From Macrostomum hystrix (taxonomy: Eukaryota > Platyhelminthes > Macrostomidae): a stretch of DNA of 64,000 bases. Both the position numbers and the translations under genes were made by a program. The stretch is taken from NCBI GenBank assembly GCA_950097015.1, contig CATNEN010000038.1:28612501-28676500 (forward strand). The letters are read 5' to 3'. The notes beneath the pieces are model-generated. The model was given only the letters and a program-made list of their open reading frames with translations, was not told the origin of the DNA and searched no databases. Positions 47,595-60,700 of the stretch are shown one piece after another. Each line of letters begins with the position of its first letter. The stretch's first letter is position 1.

Positions 47595-47929
47595 AATTGT
47601 GTTTTGGAGTTTTTTTTACTCTTCAGACAAACTATTATAGTCTGCGATTATGTCAAATTAATTCGACTAATTATTTGAAGCTTAAAGTGATTTTTTCGCG
47701 AAATTGCGAATATTTGCATAGTACACAATACATTTTAGACCATCAAATAATGGTCTGCAGTATTTATTAATCATAAGTTTTCTGCTCTGATTGACTAAAT
47801 ATTAGCACTTGAGTTTTTTTACTTTTTTGAGTTATTGCTCTGATATAATTGAAATCCTACTTGCAGTAGGCTAAATGTCTAAAAACGTGGAATACATCAC
47901 ATGTGACAGATAGTATAATTCACAGGTAA

Positions 47930-48560
47930 TAGATGGAATATATCACAGGTAGTATATGGAATATATTACAGGTGACAGATGGAATCTATCACAGGTAGTA
48001 TATGGAATATATTACAGGTGACAGATGGAATCTATCACAGGTAGTATATGGAATATATTACAGGTGACAGATGGAATCTATCACAGGTAGAATATGGAAT
48101 ATATTACAGGTGACAGATGGAATCTATCACAGGTAGTATATGGAATATATTACAGGTGACAGATGGAATCTATCACAGGTAGTATATGGATTATATTACG
48201 GGTGACAGATGGAATCTATCACAGGTAGTATATGGAATATATTACAGGTGACAGATGGAATCTATCACAGGTAGTATATGGAATATATTACAGGTGACAG
48301 ATGGAATCTATCACAGGTAGTATATGGAATATATTACAGGTGACAGATGGAATCTATCACAGGTAGTATATGGAATATATTACAGGTGACAGATGGAGTA
48401 TATCACAGGTAGTATATGGATTATATTACAGGTAACAGATGAAATCTATCACAGGTAGTATATGGATTATATTACAGGTAACAGATGAAATCTATCACAG
48501 GTAACAGATGGAATCTATCACAGGTGACAGATGGAATATATCACAGGCGACAGATGGAAT
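47930..48560. repeat. Minisatellite, 46-bp unit (2 x 23), between the two oxidase genes
   Basis: About 13 copies alternating GACAGATGGAATCTATCACA with GGTAGTATATGGAATATATT. The two 23-bp halves are clearly related (ACAGGT + ATGGAAT + AT), so the 46-bp unit arose by doubling. It lies in the 1.15 kb spacer and may be in the promoter region of oxidase B, about 190 bp upstream of its ATG. Confidence 0.93.
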
Positions 48561-48746
48561 GTAACACGGGCCATAAATCGAAATTTTCAAAGCTAACAGA
48601 TTAAATAAAATTAAAGCCGAGATAGTTTGCAAGCTACGGCTTAAAAAACGTTAGAATGTTCAGGCCAGCCATCGATCTAGCTTTCAGTGCTCACAAAATG
48701 TAATTTATAAATGTTAAGGAAAAAAAAACTCGAATGCACCTGGTAG

Positions 48747-51700
48747 ATGTCTGCTTCAGGCATGGCTTGCTCAGTAAACATTACTGTTAGCCGAGGACCA
48801 ATCAGGGTGGCCGTGATTGGCGCCGGTGTCTCTGGCTTGACAGCGGCTGCTCTGCTTCACCGGGCCGGCGTCCGGGTCACATTGTTCGAAGCCGGAGACA
48901 GGGTTGGCGGTCGGGTGCGCAGCGTTTGGCGCGGTGTGTTACAGATTGCGAAATGTTTTGTCACTCTATCCCCCACTATCTGTCTCTCTATTCCCCCACT
49001 ATCTGTCACTCTATACCCCCAGTTGTCTGTCACTCTATACCCCCAGTTTTCTGTCACTCTATACCCCCAGTTGTCTGTGACTATACCCCCAGTTGTCTGT
49101 CACTCTATCCCGCACTATCTGTCACTCTATACCCCCAGTTGTCTGTCACTCTATCCCCCACTGTTTGTCACTCTTTACCCCCAGTTGTCTGTCACTCTAT
49201 ACCCCCAGTTTTCTGTCACTCTATACCCCCAGTTGTCTGTCACTCTATTCCCCCACTATCTGTCACTCTATACCCCAGTTGTCTGTCACTCTATACCCCC
49301 AGTTGATGTCACTCTATACCCCCAGTTGTCTGTCACTCTATACCCCCAGTTGTCTGTCACTCTATACCCCCAGTTGTCTGTCACTCTATACCCCCAGTTG
49401 TCTGTCACTCAACCCCAGTTGTCTATCACTCTATGTCTCCGCACAGGCGCTACCCGCCTTGCCATGGGTCCTATGTGGCTTCACGGAGCTGGAGACAATC
49501 CGTTGCATGCCGCCCTGACGAATGTCCTCGGAGTGCAGTGGTTCTCCGAATCAACTTCGCTGGACACTCTCGAAGATGTCTTCGTCTGGTCGTCGGTTAC
49601 TGACGCAGCCGCTGATGCCGCCGTCACTGAGGCTGGTTCAACTGTTCCGCTCAGTTTGATGTCTCAGGCGGCTGCCGAGTTGAAATCCGCCCTGAGTTGT
49701 GCAGATTCGGATTCCGAATCCCGATTCGATTCCGAAATCAGCGTCGGTCAGTGGCTCGAGGAAAAGAAGGCGCTTTTCACAAATCGATCAGCTCCATTTG
49801 AAGCCGCACTTCGAGCTGTCTGCCGGCTCTACGCGAAAAGCGAAGGCGTCCACGGCCTCGATGGTCTGGGTCTGCTAGGCCAGTCTGCCTACGGTGATCA
49901 CACGCCTGGTGGCAACCTTTTCGCTGGCGGAGGCTTCGACCAGTTGACGCAGACTCTGGCCGACTATCTGCCTGGCGAGTGCCTCAAGTTGGGAAACAAG
50001 GTGCGAATTGGGGGGGGGGAAGACACAGCGGTCCAACGCGTTTGCCTCTCGCACCAAGGTCCCTTCTGAGCTCGATTCCGCGGCGAGGCCACATTCATTT
50101 GGGGCGCAGCCGCGGAGAGAAGGCTTGGCGGCTTGTCATTCAATTTACGCCCTTGAGGGCCAAACTCCAAGGCACAGTGAAAGTGTACACTGTCTGACAG
50201 TCACGGCAGAAATTTCAAATCTGCGTAAGCGTGTGCCTGCGTAAATTGGTTTTCAACTTCTATTTCAAACTAAGTAACTTTACAATTTCGCCCGCGGGCA
50301 GGGGGATGCTCGTTTGTACCCGATTAGTAACTCCAATTTGTTTCCTTGGCCTAAGATTCAAGCTCTTGACCTGCAATAAGAAGTTCTGAGCTCTCCCCAA
50401 ACCTATATTCTGAAATCCAGGTTAGCCAGGTTGCCATCTCAACGGACGGTTTAGCTTTGCTACTCGTCGGCTCCCAGTGGCAGCAGTTCGATCACGCTCT
50501 GATCACGGTGTCCCTAGGCGTGCTGCAGTCAGGCCAACTGCTTGAACCCAGCTTGGTTTCCTCCGAGCGTCGTCTGGCTATGGACCAGATGCGTCTGGGC
50601 CTTGTTGACAAACTATTTGTCCGCCTGGCCCAGTCAGCTCCGCTGCCAGCCGACTGCAATCACCTTTGGATTGCACGTCAGCACCTGTCCAACACCTGGT
50701 TGGACGGCCTGTTCTCACTGTCGGCTGTCAACAGACCAAAAGATATTATTATGTGTGAGGATATCACTAAAATTATTATTATTATTCATTGCCTACTTTT
50801 CGTTTTGACTTCAGATTTCTATTCAACCACTATTTTAGTTTGGATTGCTGGCGACTATGCCAGAGAAATGGAAGCCAAAACAGATGCCGTGCTCAGCCAC
50901 GATTTGACCGCCTTTCTGGAGCAAGTACTTCGCTCGCCGCTTCCAAAAATTATCGAAGTGATCAGGTATGAATTCGGGTGTGAGGTATATTTTCACTCGT
51001 TAAAGAACTAGATTTAGGAGTAAAATACTAGTATGATTTACATTTAGGGGACTATTGTATATTAGATTAGCAAACTGCCCCCATACAAAATAAAGGAATT
51101 TCTATCTTAATTAAATTTTAAAAAAATCGTCTACTTTAGTAAATTCGACTAGCAAATATGCATTCGGCGCAAAAGGCAAAGAATTTTCGGTAAATTTTGT
51201 TTGCAGAACAAATGTGATATTTTGACTTAGGTCTCTCTTTACGTTGAGATTCCTAAATGAGGTCGGGTGTCCTACTCTTTGTGAGAGATTCCCTTTTCGC
51301 AACTCGAAAATAACGAAGACAAGACGATTCAAATCCCAAGCTAAACAGCTGATATTTAAGTGTTAATCAGTAAATAAGAGAAAGCTATGATCACTGATCA
51401 ATTCCCCTGGCAGCGCTCTTTTCGTCCCCTGCCAGGTACTGTACTTAATTCAATCCAATTCACAATTCGCACTAACAATATCTCGATAACCGCAACACAA
51501 AACACGAACTCTACTCGATAATACGACACGATAAACAACACAAATAAATCCTAGACAAACAGATAGTCCCTATAACAAACAAGACAAATAACGCGAAACC
51601 TAACCAAAATCCCTAACATAAAACCGAGGCGACCAGCAAGCACTTCTGCACTATGGCACAACGATAGTTCTATCGTGCCACACCTAATGTCTGTTCGACG

Positions 51701-54700
51701 GCGTCCCACCGATGATTGTCGGCGATATGGAGAGTGCTTCCGTGCTTGCCAATCCCTATCTAACACTCCGTCAGCAGTTGGCCAGACGTACCGAGCTCAG
51801 CGCAAGCTACTTACTGACGTGGGGTTGAGTGTGGGGGTTTTCTTTGACTAACTAGTTGGACCGGTTTACCTGTCCCGGTATCTATTTACTAGGATGCGTA
51901 ACACGAATGAGAACAATATCAAGATCAAGAGCAAGAGCAAGGTCGAACGCGAGACCAGAATCACATGAGAACAATATTTCAGCGCAATAGTCAGTTTTAT
52001 AGTCAAGCGCCCGCCCCAGCCCTCATCAAAGCCTGGGTGCCGGCCGCGCCGCTTGTTCTTCTGCCAGGTCGACCCTGCCGGTTAACGAACCGGCTGCTGA
52101 TTGGCCCGGCTCGGGGTGTCGCACTTAAGTCGGTTCACTTCAATCGGCTAGCCGTCCTCCCATTGGTTGGGCCCACCAGACCAGGGCTAGTCTGATGCCT
52201 TGGCTGTAGAGCAGGGGTGACCGGCCGGTCGCGTGTTAGGCCTGGCTGGGGTGCGCATGTACAAACAACTAACCTATAAGATACATTAAAATAATTCATA
52301 ATATTGACGTGCGCGAATAAGTTACTACAAGTAGAAATATACGCATTATAAAAACATGCCGACACTACACTCCCCCCTCCTAAAAGAAGTGGAGTGCGAA
52401 CAAAACAGAAAATAAGGGACACAAGACTCGATACCTAAATAAAACTGGAAACCGAGATTTAAACAGAAAACGAAAATTTTCAACTCCTCTGGGGGACACC
52501 TCCTCCCCCCTCCTAAAAGAATAGGAGCTGGTTTAACGCGAAAAAGAAAATTTTACGCTATCTATAATCGTATTAAAGAAACAATACAGAAAGCAAAGGT
52601 TGTCCAAAGCACAATGTTTTGACTAACGCTTGTATTCCTTCGTCGCCGAAAAGGTACAATTTCAAAAAAATTTAGATTAATAATAACAGAACTAAAGCAT
52701 ATTAAGGTTTGCTTAAAGAATTCCATTAGATTTAAATTCAAAATACAAAATTCTGCAACTTGTCATCAAAATTTTACGATTAACTACAAAAGGAACAATA
52801 GAATGATCAGTTTAACAGCAAATTTAACAATTCGACTTCAAAATTCAACACTTGATTACAAAATTTCAATCAATATTCATGCTTTTTCAGCGCAAATTTT
52901 CTGACATTATAATTTAATTTGCAAGAAATATACTACTCTTAAAAGTATATCACACACTTTCGCAAGGAAAATCTGTACGATTCACGGACTCAACAATTTT
53001 CACAAATCCAATCTACTGGGCGGTCGGATACACGCTCTGTTTCTCAATCTCGGAGCCCAGCGCTCCTGAACTGGTAATTCCTCTCTTTGTCCTCGGGGCC
53101 GGCGTCCTCGGCCTTCTCGGTTCACTACGGCTGGCGGCACTGCGCCACCGCGCGCCGTTGGCACAACTAGCGTGGCTCGCGGAATCTCTGTCCGCACTGG
53201 AATTACTGGCACCCTTGGCACTGACGGCATTGCCTGCCTGTTCGGCACCGGTATCTGTGACGGTGCTTGCCGTGGCGCTACTTGGTGTGGTGGCCAATCG
53301 ATTTCAATATCCGGGTATTCTTCCTCCGGTTCCACCTCTGGCGCTCCGGCGCCGACTATCCCACGCCATGCGCATAATTTTTCTTCCGACAGATAACACG
53401 GTTTGACGCGATCTACACTGACTATTTCGTGGATCCGATCTGGCTGTTCAATGCCATGAACCTTGGGTCCGGGTTCGATTCTTAAACACTTGCCACTACC
53501 GGTGACCTCAAGTACGCGGTATGGTCCGACCCACTTCCGGTTCGTATTAAACTGTTTGTGGCCATTCGAAAGCCAAACTAAATCATTCGGTTTATAAAAA
53601 TTTTGAAATACTTTTGCGTCGTAGTTGGTTTTCATTCGAGTTATTGCTACTGATTGTCGTTGCCTAGCAACGCGAAAGGTCTCCATGCACTTCCGGTACA
53701 ATTCATGCACGTGCCGATCCGCAGTTTTTTGTTCTGGCGGAGGCAAACCGATTTCTGCGTCTACTGGCAGTCTCATCTTTCTGGCAAATAGCATTTCAAA
53801 TGGACTGAACTTGTTCGACTCGTTAATCGCACTGCGCTGTACCATCACGACGTGGGGCAAGACTTCATCCCACGCGAGGTCTAGTTCGTCACGCGCTAGC
53901 TTAATTCCATCCTTCACAACTCTGACCATTCGCTCACACTTCCCATTCGCTTGTGGGTGGTAACTAGTAGTGTGGCGCAAATCAATACGGAAATTCTCCG
54001 TTAAGCTCTTCACGATATCTGCGGTGAAAGAAGCTCCTCTATCAGAAATGAATGCTTCCGGTGCGCCATATCGGCAAATCCACTCCGTGTACAGAGTCCA
54101 TGCGGTGCTCTCTGCTGTACAATCGCGGAGGGCCTTCACCTCCATCCATCCGGTGAAATGATCGACCATCAGCAGCAGGTATTTATTCCCTCGCTGCGTT
54201 GTGTCAAAGGGTCCTGCGTAGTCTATGTGGACCTTCTCGCCCATGTAGCTACTAAGCTCGGGCTCCAATGGCGCTCTCAAATTCGGGCCGTATTTCTTTC
54301 TAGTCTGACATTCCGGACAAGTCTTAATATAGCGTTCTAAATTCGCAGAATAATTTGGCCACCAGAACCGTTGTCTAATCAGGTCTCTGGTCTTGGAGAT
54401 TCCTCCGTGGGCCATCTGATTATGATACCGCTCGAACAATTGCTTTTCGAGTTGCTCACTTTCTGGCAGCACGATCTGCTTAAATTCGCGGCCTTCATGA
54501 TCTCTATAACATCTGTAGATAATGTTCGAGTCTACAGTCAACTTGTCATAATCACTGTACAAGGACTTATAACTCCGATGCATTCCGATCCATTCGATCT
54601 TTGGCGGGCACTGCTCTCGCGCTAACAGGCGGGTTTTCAGTTTCAGCAACTCAGGCTGGCCGTCCTGAAGTTCGACCACACCTGCCGGAGAACTTATGTC

Positions 54701-57700
54701 TATGGCCCCGCAATCTATTCCGTCCGGTTTTCTAGCTGTATTGCACGTGGGGCACTCCTCGTGGTACTTTTTCGGGGGTCCGTCACGTGATGGTCGGCGG
54801 CTTAACGCATCTGCATTGCCATGACTCAGACCTTGGCGATATTCTATGGTAAAATCGTACTCTTCCATTCGGCTTATCACTTCGAACTGATCGAACTGTT
54901 CGAGGATCATGTTCCATCTTCCCAACATGCCCTTCGCACCGTGGCACTTCCTCAGCCACTGCAGTGCCGCGTGATCTGTTCTGATCTTAAAATGGCGACC
55001 AATCAGATACGGGCGATAGTGCTCAAGAAAATAAATTAGGGCGTACATCTCCTTCATCGTGGTGCAGTAATTCAACTGGTGCTGATTTAACGGGTGGGAC
55101 GCATAAGCGATCACCTTCTCTTCCCCGTCCTGCTCTTGCAACAAATTCCCTCCGATCGCGCTGTCGCTGGCGTCTACATCCAGGACAAAGGGTCCAGCTT
55201 CCTTATCGAATCTGGGATAGCTGAGGACAGGCGCGTGGGTCAATTTTTCTTTCAGCAGTTCGAAGGCTTTCTGGCACTCCTCATTCCAATGATATTTAAC
55301 ATCCTTTCGAGTCAGATTATTCAGCGGTTCGCTGATTCGGGCAAAGTCTTTAATAAATCGGCGATAGTAGCCTGCTAATCCTAGGAATCCTCTAAGCTCA
55401 GAGATGTTCTCTGGCCTAGGCCATCGTTGTACTTTCTCAATCTTGTCTTTACTGGTGTACACACCATGCTGACACACAGTATGACCGAGGAATTCAACCT
55501 CCTTCCGAAAGAGAAATGTCTTTTCGGGCTTAATTTTCATTCCTGCTTCCTCTAATCTGGCAAAAATAAGATCTAAATTTCTCAGCATCTCTTCGAAATT
55601 CTTGCCCGTGCAAATGACATCATCTAAATACAACAGGGCGAACTTGTAAGCGTAATCTCCTAAGATTCGCTGCATGATCCTTTGGAAACAGGCTGGACCG
55701 TTGGTTACTCCAAACGGCAGCACCTTCCACTGGAATAATCCATCGTGGGTTCGAAACGCCAATTTCTCTCTGTCACTCTCGCGCACTTTGACAGACCAGT
55801 AAGCTCCTACCATGTCCAGTGTGCTAAAGTACTGGTTGCCGGCGAGGGACTCTAATGATTCTTGAATTAATGGCAATGGGAAACTGTCCTTCTTAGTCTT
55901 GTTATTCAACTGTCTAAAATCACAGCAAAAGCGAAATTCACCGTTCTTCTTCCGAGCGAGGACTATAGGACAACTCCACTCGGACTCTGATGGTTCTACA
56001 AGATCGTGATCTAGTAATTGGCGGACATGTTCGCTGACAAACTCACGCTGCTCAGGGCTCTGCTTTCGCAGTGGAATTCGAACTGGAATCTCGTCGGTCG
56101 TCTCAATCTTAAATTCGCCGACGCGGGTCTTTCCAATGTCCCACTGATTCTGCGAAATCATACCTTGATACCGGTGTAGCAACTCAATTACTTTCAGTTG
56201 CTGATTTGCTGTCAGATCAGTCTCATCCAGTCTAAATTGATCCCTTATCTTAGTTGCTTCGCTCAGCGTGGGGATCCTCTTCTGATCTTGCCGCCGCTCG
56301 GCTGGCTCAGCTTTATCTACAAGAAAAATCTCTAACTCTTCGTTCGCTGGCTCATACTCAGCAATAACCTCATTCTCATGAATGGTCTTCTCATGCTCGG
56401 TTGGGTTCATGACCCTAACAAAGGTTTCGCCGAATTCATCTAGCGACGTTAGTCCCTTTGCAACTAGAATCGACTGATCCTCATCCTGACCGCTTTTCCT
56501 GGTAACAAAACCGTACTCAGCTGCATCAGGGGTCTCCCTACATTTGACTTTAATAAATTTCTCACTCAGTGCCGGAATCTTTGCCATGCTGGTTACTTGC
56601 AGTAGCACGCAACGTGCACTTTCATCTGCAGTGGTTAGTCTAATCCGAATGTTATTAAATTCTAGCGTCTTCTCAGCTATATCGAGCTTAATTCGGTGAC
56701 GGGTCAACAAATCGAGACCAATAATCGAAGTGGTTAGCAGGTCTTCTGCGACAAAGAACGGGTGGATCACCTCGCTCTGTCCGATTCTAACTCTTAAGGA
56801 CACCTGGCCCAACAGTCTGGTAGACTGGCTGTTGGCCGATTTCATGTTAATAGCGCACGGTTTTAATGCGGCTTTACAGGAGAAGAGCCGGTCAAATAGA
56901 CTCTTGTCAATCACGCAGTGCGACGCTCCCGTATCAATCAAAATTTCTTCACTAACGCCGTTCAACTGACTGTGCAGAAATAAACCTGAGTTTATGGCCT
57001 GATTGGAAATAATCGGTTGGACAAATCCGGCTACCTGCTTTTTTGCAAGCTTCTCTCCGGCTGCGGCTTCAACCTGCACGGAGTTTTCGAGCCTATTCAT
57101 TTCCTTTCTAAATTCTCTTATTTCTTTCTTCAGTTCCTCAACTTCCTTAGACTTCAGCCTCTCCTCTGGCTTCCTCACAGTCTGTTGCTGTGGAGCTCTA
57201 CTAGTTACAGGCTCTCGCTGCTTTGCAGCTGCTTTTGCAGTCTTCACAGGTGCTTTCATTTGCACTTCTTGGCGCAATTGCCGAATCTCTTCTCGCAGCT
57301 CTGACAGTTCATTTGCTGCCGCTGCATCTACGGACTTTCGCTGCTCAGTCTCACTGACTCTTAATTCAATGCCGTTTAATTTTCGGCGGTTGGCGTCAAA
57401 GGCCTGGCTCTGAGCTCTGCGCTCTGCCTTCTCTGTTTCGATTCCTGCGCAATCGGCGCAACTACAATAGGATTCTACTGACTCCGATATTGAATTAATA
57501 GACTGTTCGCTGTGTCCGCAGCATTCTACCTCTAAGGCGCGCTGCTTGTTACTATGAGTAGTATCACTAGCCCTAATAAAAGAAAAACTAGCTCGCTTCC
57601 TCAAATACAATAATAAATCGTAATTAGTTACTCCGCACGTGTCCCGCAAATGAAAGAAAATCTCCTTGCCTCTCCTATCTCTGAGGAATCCGTAGCCTCT

Positions 57701-60700
57701 GTTATAATTGTACCACACTAATCTTCCGAACTCTACGTTATTAAGCTTAATCTGCCGTGCGTCATTAATCACATCTCTCTGCTCAACCGGCCTTCGGTTA
57801 TTGCTGGGGGTAAATAAATTTAGTGGCGGGGAACGGTCAACCCCCCTCTGCTGCCGTTCCGCTTGCAGTTTAAAGGCTGTAGTCTCTGGGGACAGTCTCG
57901 CGCTACATGACCTGGTTGGTCGCAGATGTAACAGGTTCTGGGTCGTGCAGTAGGCGCATTCGCTCCCGCAGGATTGAAACGGTCATTGGCTGGTTGGCCT
58001 CGCCAACCTGACTGCCTTTCGACACCAGTCTGCTGTCTAGTGGGATTAAACTGCCTAGGTGGAAACATTCTGTTGTAACTGCTCATCTGCGGATTAAAAT
58101 ACGGTTGTGGCTGCGTCTGAGCCGGCGGTCTCATTGGCCGCTGAGTCTGCATCGATGCGAATTGCGGTCGCTGTTCCTGCCGGTAAAAGTACGGCGAACT
58201 CTCAGTGCGAAATTGCGGTGGTGGATAATAATTCGGTTCCTCTATCTGCTCAAACTGCGAGCTCTGCCTAGCGGCTTTGCCACGGAACTGTGCCTGCTTG
58301 ACGGGTTCAACCTGGGAAACCAAAGTCTCAGGCGGTTCCGCTTTTCTTCTACCCTTAGCCCCTTGGCTTGCCAGCTCATCGAGGATCTCCTCGTTCTTGG
58401 CTGCTGCGAGCAAATCCATGGCGGTATAAGCGTCGCCTCTGGACCGTCTGATAGAAATGACAGCCCGCCTAATTTTGTAATTCAAAATTCCGGCTTCAAA
58501 TCGCTCAGAAATTCTTTCTCTGGCCTGATTTTCAAGGCCTGCCTTCCGAACCAATTCAACCAGAGCGTCATAAAAGTGCTCAAGGCTCTCGCCTTCCTGT
58601 TGTTTCCGGTTCATCAACTGAATTTTTGCTTCTTCCTGCTGGGCAACTGGCCTGAATTTCTGCTGCAAACTCTCAACTAATCGTGGGTAAGCGAGGTTCG
58701 GGTCAAGGCCTAGATTAATATAAATCTTGTAAGCTTCTTCATCCAGCAAAGACAATAATTGGCAGGCTCTGGCATCAGCCTCAATGGCGTTACCTTGGCA
58801 ATAGTTAGTAAAAATCTTTAGAAAAACTTCAAAGTCTCCTCCGACAGCATAAGGCTTGGGTTTCGCTACTGAATTATTATTCCTATAAATAAGTCTAGGG
58901 GCAGCTCTCAAATTCTGGATCTGATTCTGCAGATCGGTAATTAAAGCTCTTAGTTGGTTATTGTCAGCTGCTAAGTTCTCTACTACTGCGGCTTGAGCAT
59001 TGACCTGTGGGTCGGCTAAGTTTTGACCTTGGTCTGGCCCGAGAGCAGGGCCTTCATTCTGTTCATTGGCTACGGCCGCAGGGTCTGGGCCAGCACCTCT
59101 AATTTCAACTCCTACACCCGCCATGTACAATTTTTATGAGTCACTGATAAGAAAGTCTGCGCGGGCGCTTATCTATAATAGAATCTAACTAACCGAGGCA
59201 ATAAAATTTCAATCGACCAATTGTACTAACACTGGCCTTTTAAGTTTGTAGCAAAAATAATAATAAGGTGGAATCTTTAATTAGATTGCAGAAGAACTAT
59301 ATCAATATAAGAACCGTGGAGGTATGTACTTCTCCAGGCTATCTCTATAGCAGAACTCTTAAACTTTCTTCTCAACAGGAATTCTCCTTTCTCTCAATAG
59401 AAATCAATCCTCCCTCAATAGAAATCTCTCCTCCCTAGAGGCTCCAAATGTGATATTTTGACTTAGGTCTCTCTTTACGTTGAGATTCCTAAATGAGGTC
59501 GGGTGTCCTACTCTTTGTGAGAGATTCCCTTTTCGCAACTCGAAAATAACGAAGACAAGACGATTCAAATCCCAAGCTAAACAGCTGATATTTAAGTGTT
59601 AATCAGTAAATAAGAGAAAGCTATGATCACTGATCAATTCCCCTGGCAGCGCTCTTTTCGTCCCCTGCCAGGTACTGTACTTAATTCAATCCAATTCACA
59701 ATTCGCACTAACAATATCTCGATAACCGCAACACAAAACACGAACTCTACTCGATAATACGACACGATAAACAACACAAATAAATCCTAGACAAACAGAT
59801 AGTCCCTATAACAAACAAGACAAATAACGCGAAACCTAACCAAAATCCCTAACATAAAACCGAGGCGACCAGCAAGCACTTCTGCACTATGGCACAACGA
59901 TAGTTCTATCGTGCCACACCTAATGTCTGTTCGACGGCGTCCCACCGATGATTGTCGGCGATATGGAGAGTGCTTCCGTGCTTGCCAATCCCTATCTAAC
60001 ACTCCGTCAGCAGTTGGCCAGACGTACCGAGCTCAGCGCAAGCTACTTACTGACGTGGGGTTGAGTGTGGGGGTTTTCTTTGACTAACTAGTTGGACCGG
60101 TTTACCTGTCCCGGTATCTATTTACTAGGATGCGTAACACGAATGAGAACAATATCAAGATCAAGAGCAAGAGCAAGGTCGAACGCGAGACCAGAATCAC
60201 ATGAGAACAATATTTCAGCGCAATAGTCAGTTTTATAGTCAAGCGCCCGCCCCAGCCCTCATCAAAGCCTGGGTGCCGGCCGCGCCGCTTGTTCTTCTGC
60301 CAGGTCGACCCTGCCGGTTAACGAACCGGCTGCTGATTGGCCCGGCTCGGGGTGTCGCACTTAAGTCGGTTCACTTCAATCGGCTAGCCGTCCTCCCATT
60401 GGTTGGGCCCACCAGACCAGGGCTAGTCTGATGCCTTGGCTGTAGAGCAGGGGTGACCGGCCGGTCGCGTGTTAGGCCTGGCTGGGGTGCGCATGTACAA
60501 ACAACTAACCTATAAGATACATTAAAATAATTCATAATATTGACGTGCGCGAATAAGTTACTACAAGTAGAAATATACGCATTATAAAAACATGCCGACA
60601 CTACACAAAAAATTATTCTAGTATAATTTTCTTTGCGGCTATAATGTTTTTAGTACACTTGTATATTAGACTAGCAATTTCTGCCAACCTTTAGAAAAAA

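Noticed and set aside
51551-52195. Small frames inside the LTRs as genes
   Set aside because: They are duplicated exactly in both LTRs, short and without motifs; they are part of the regulatory LTR.
52386-52999. Envelope gene in the retrotransposon
   Set aside because: The stretch between the Pol stop and the LTR is only about 600 bp, AT-rich and without a long frame.
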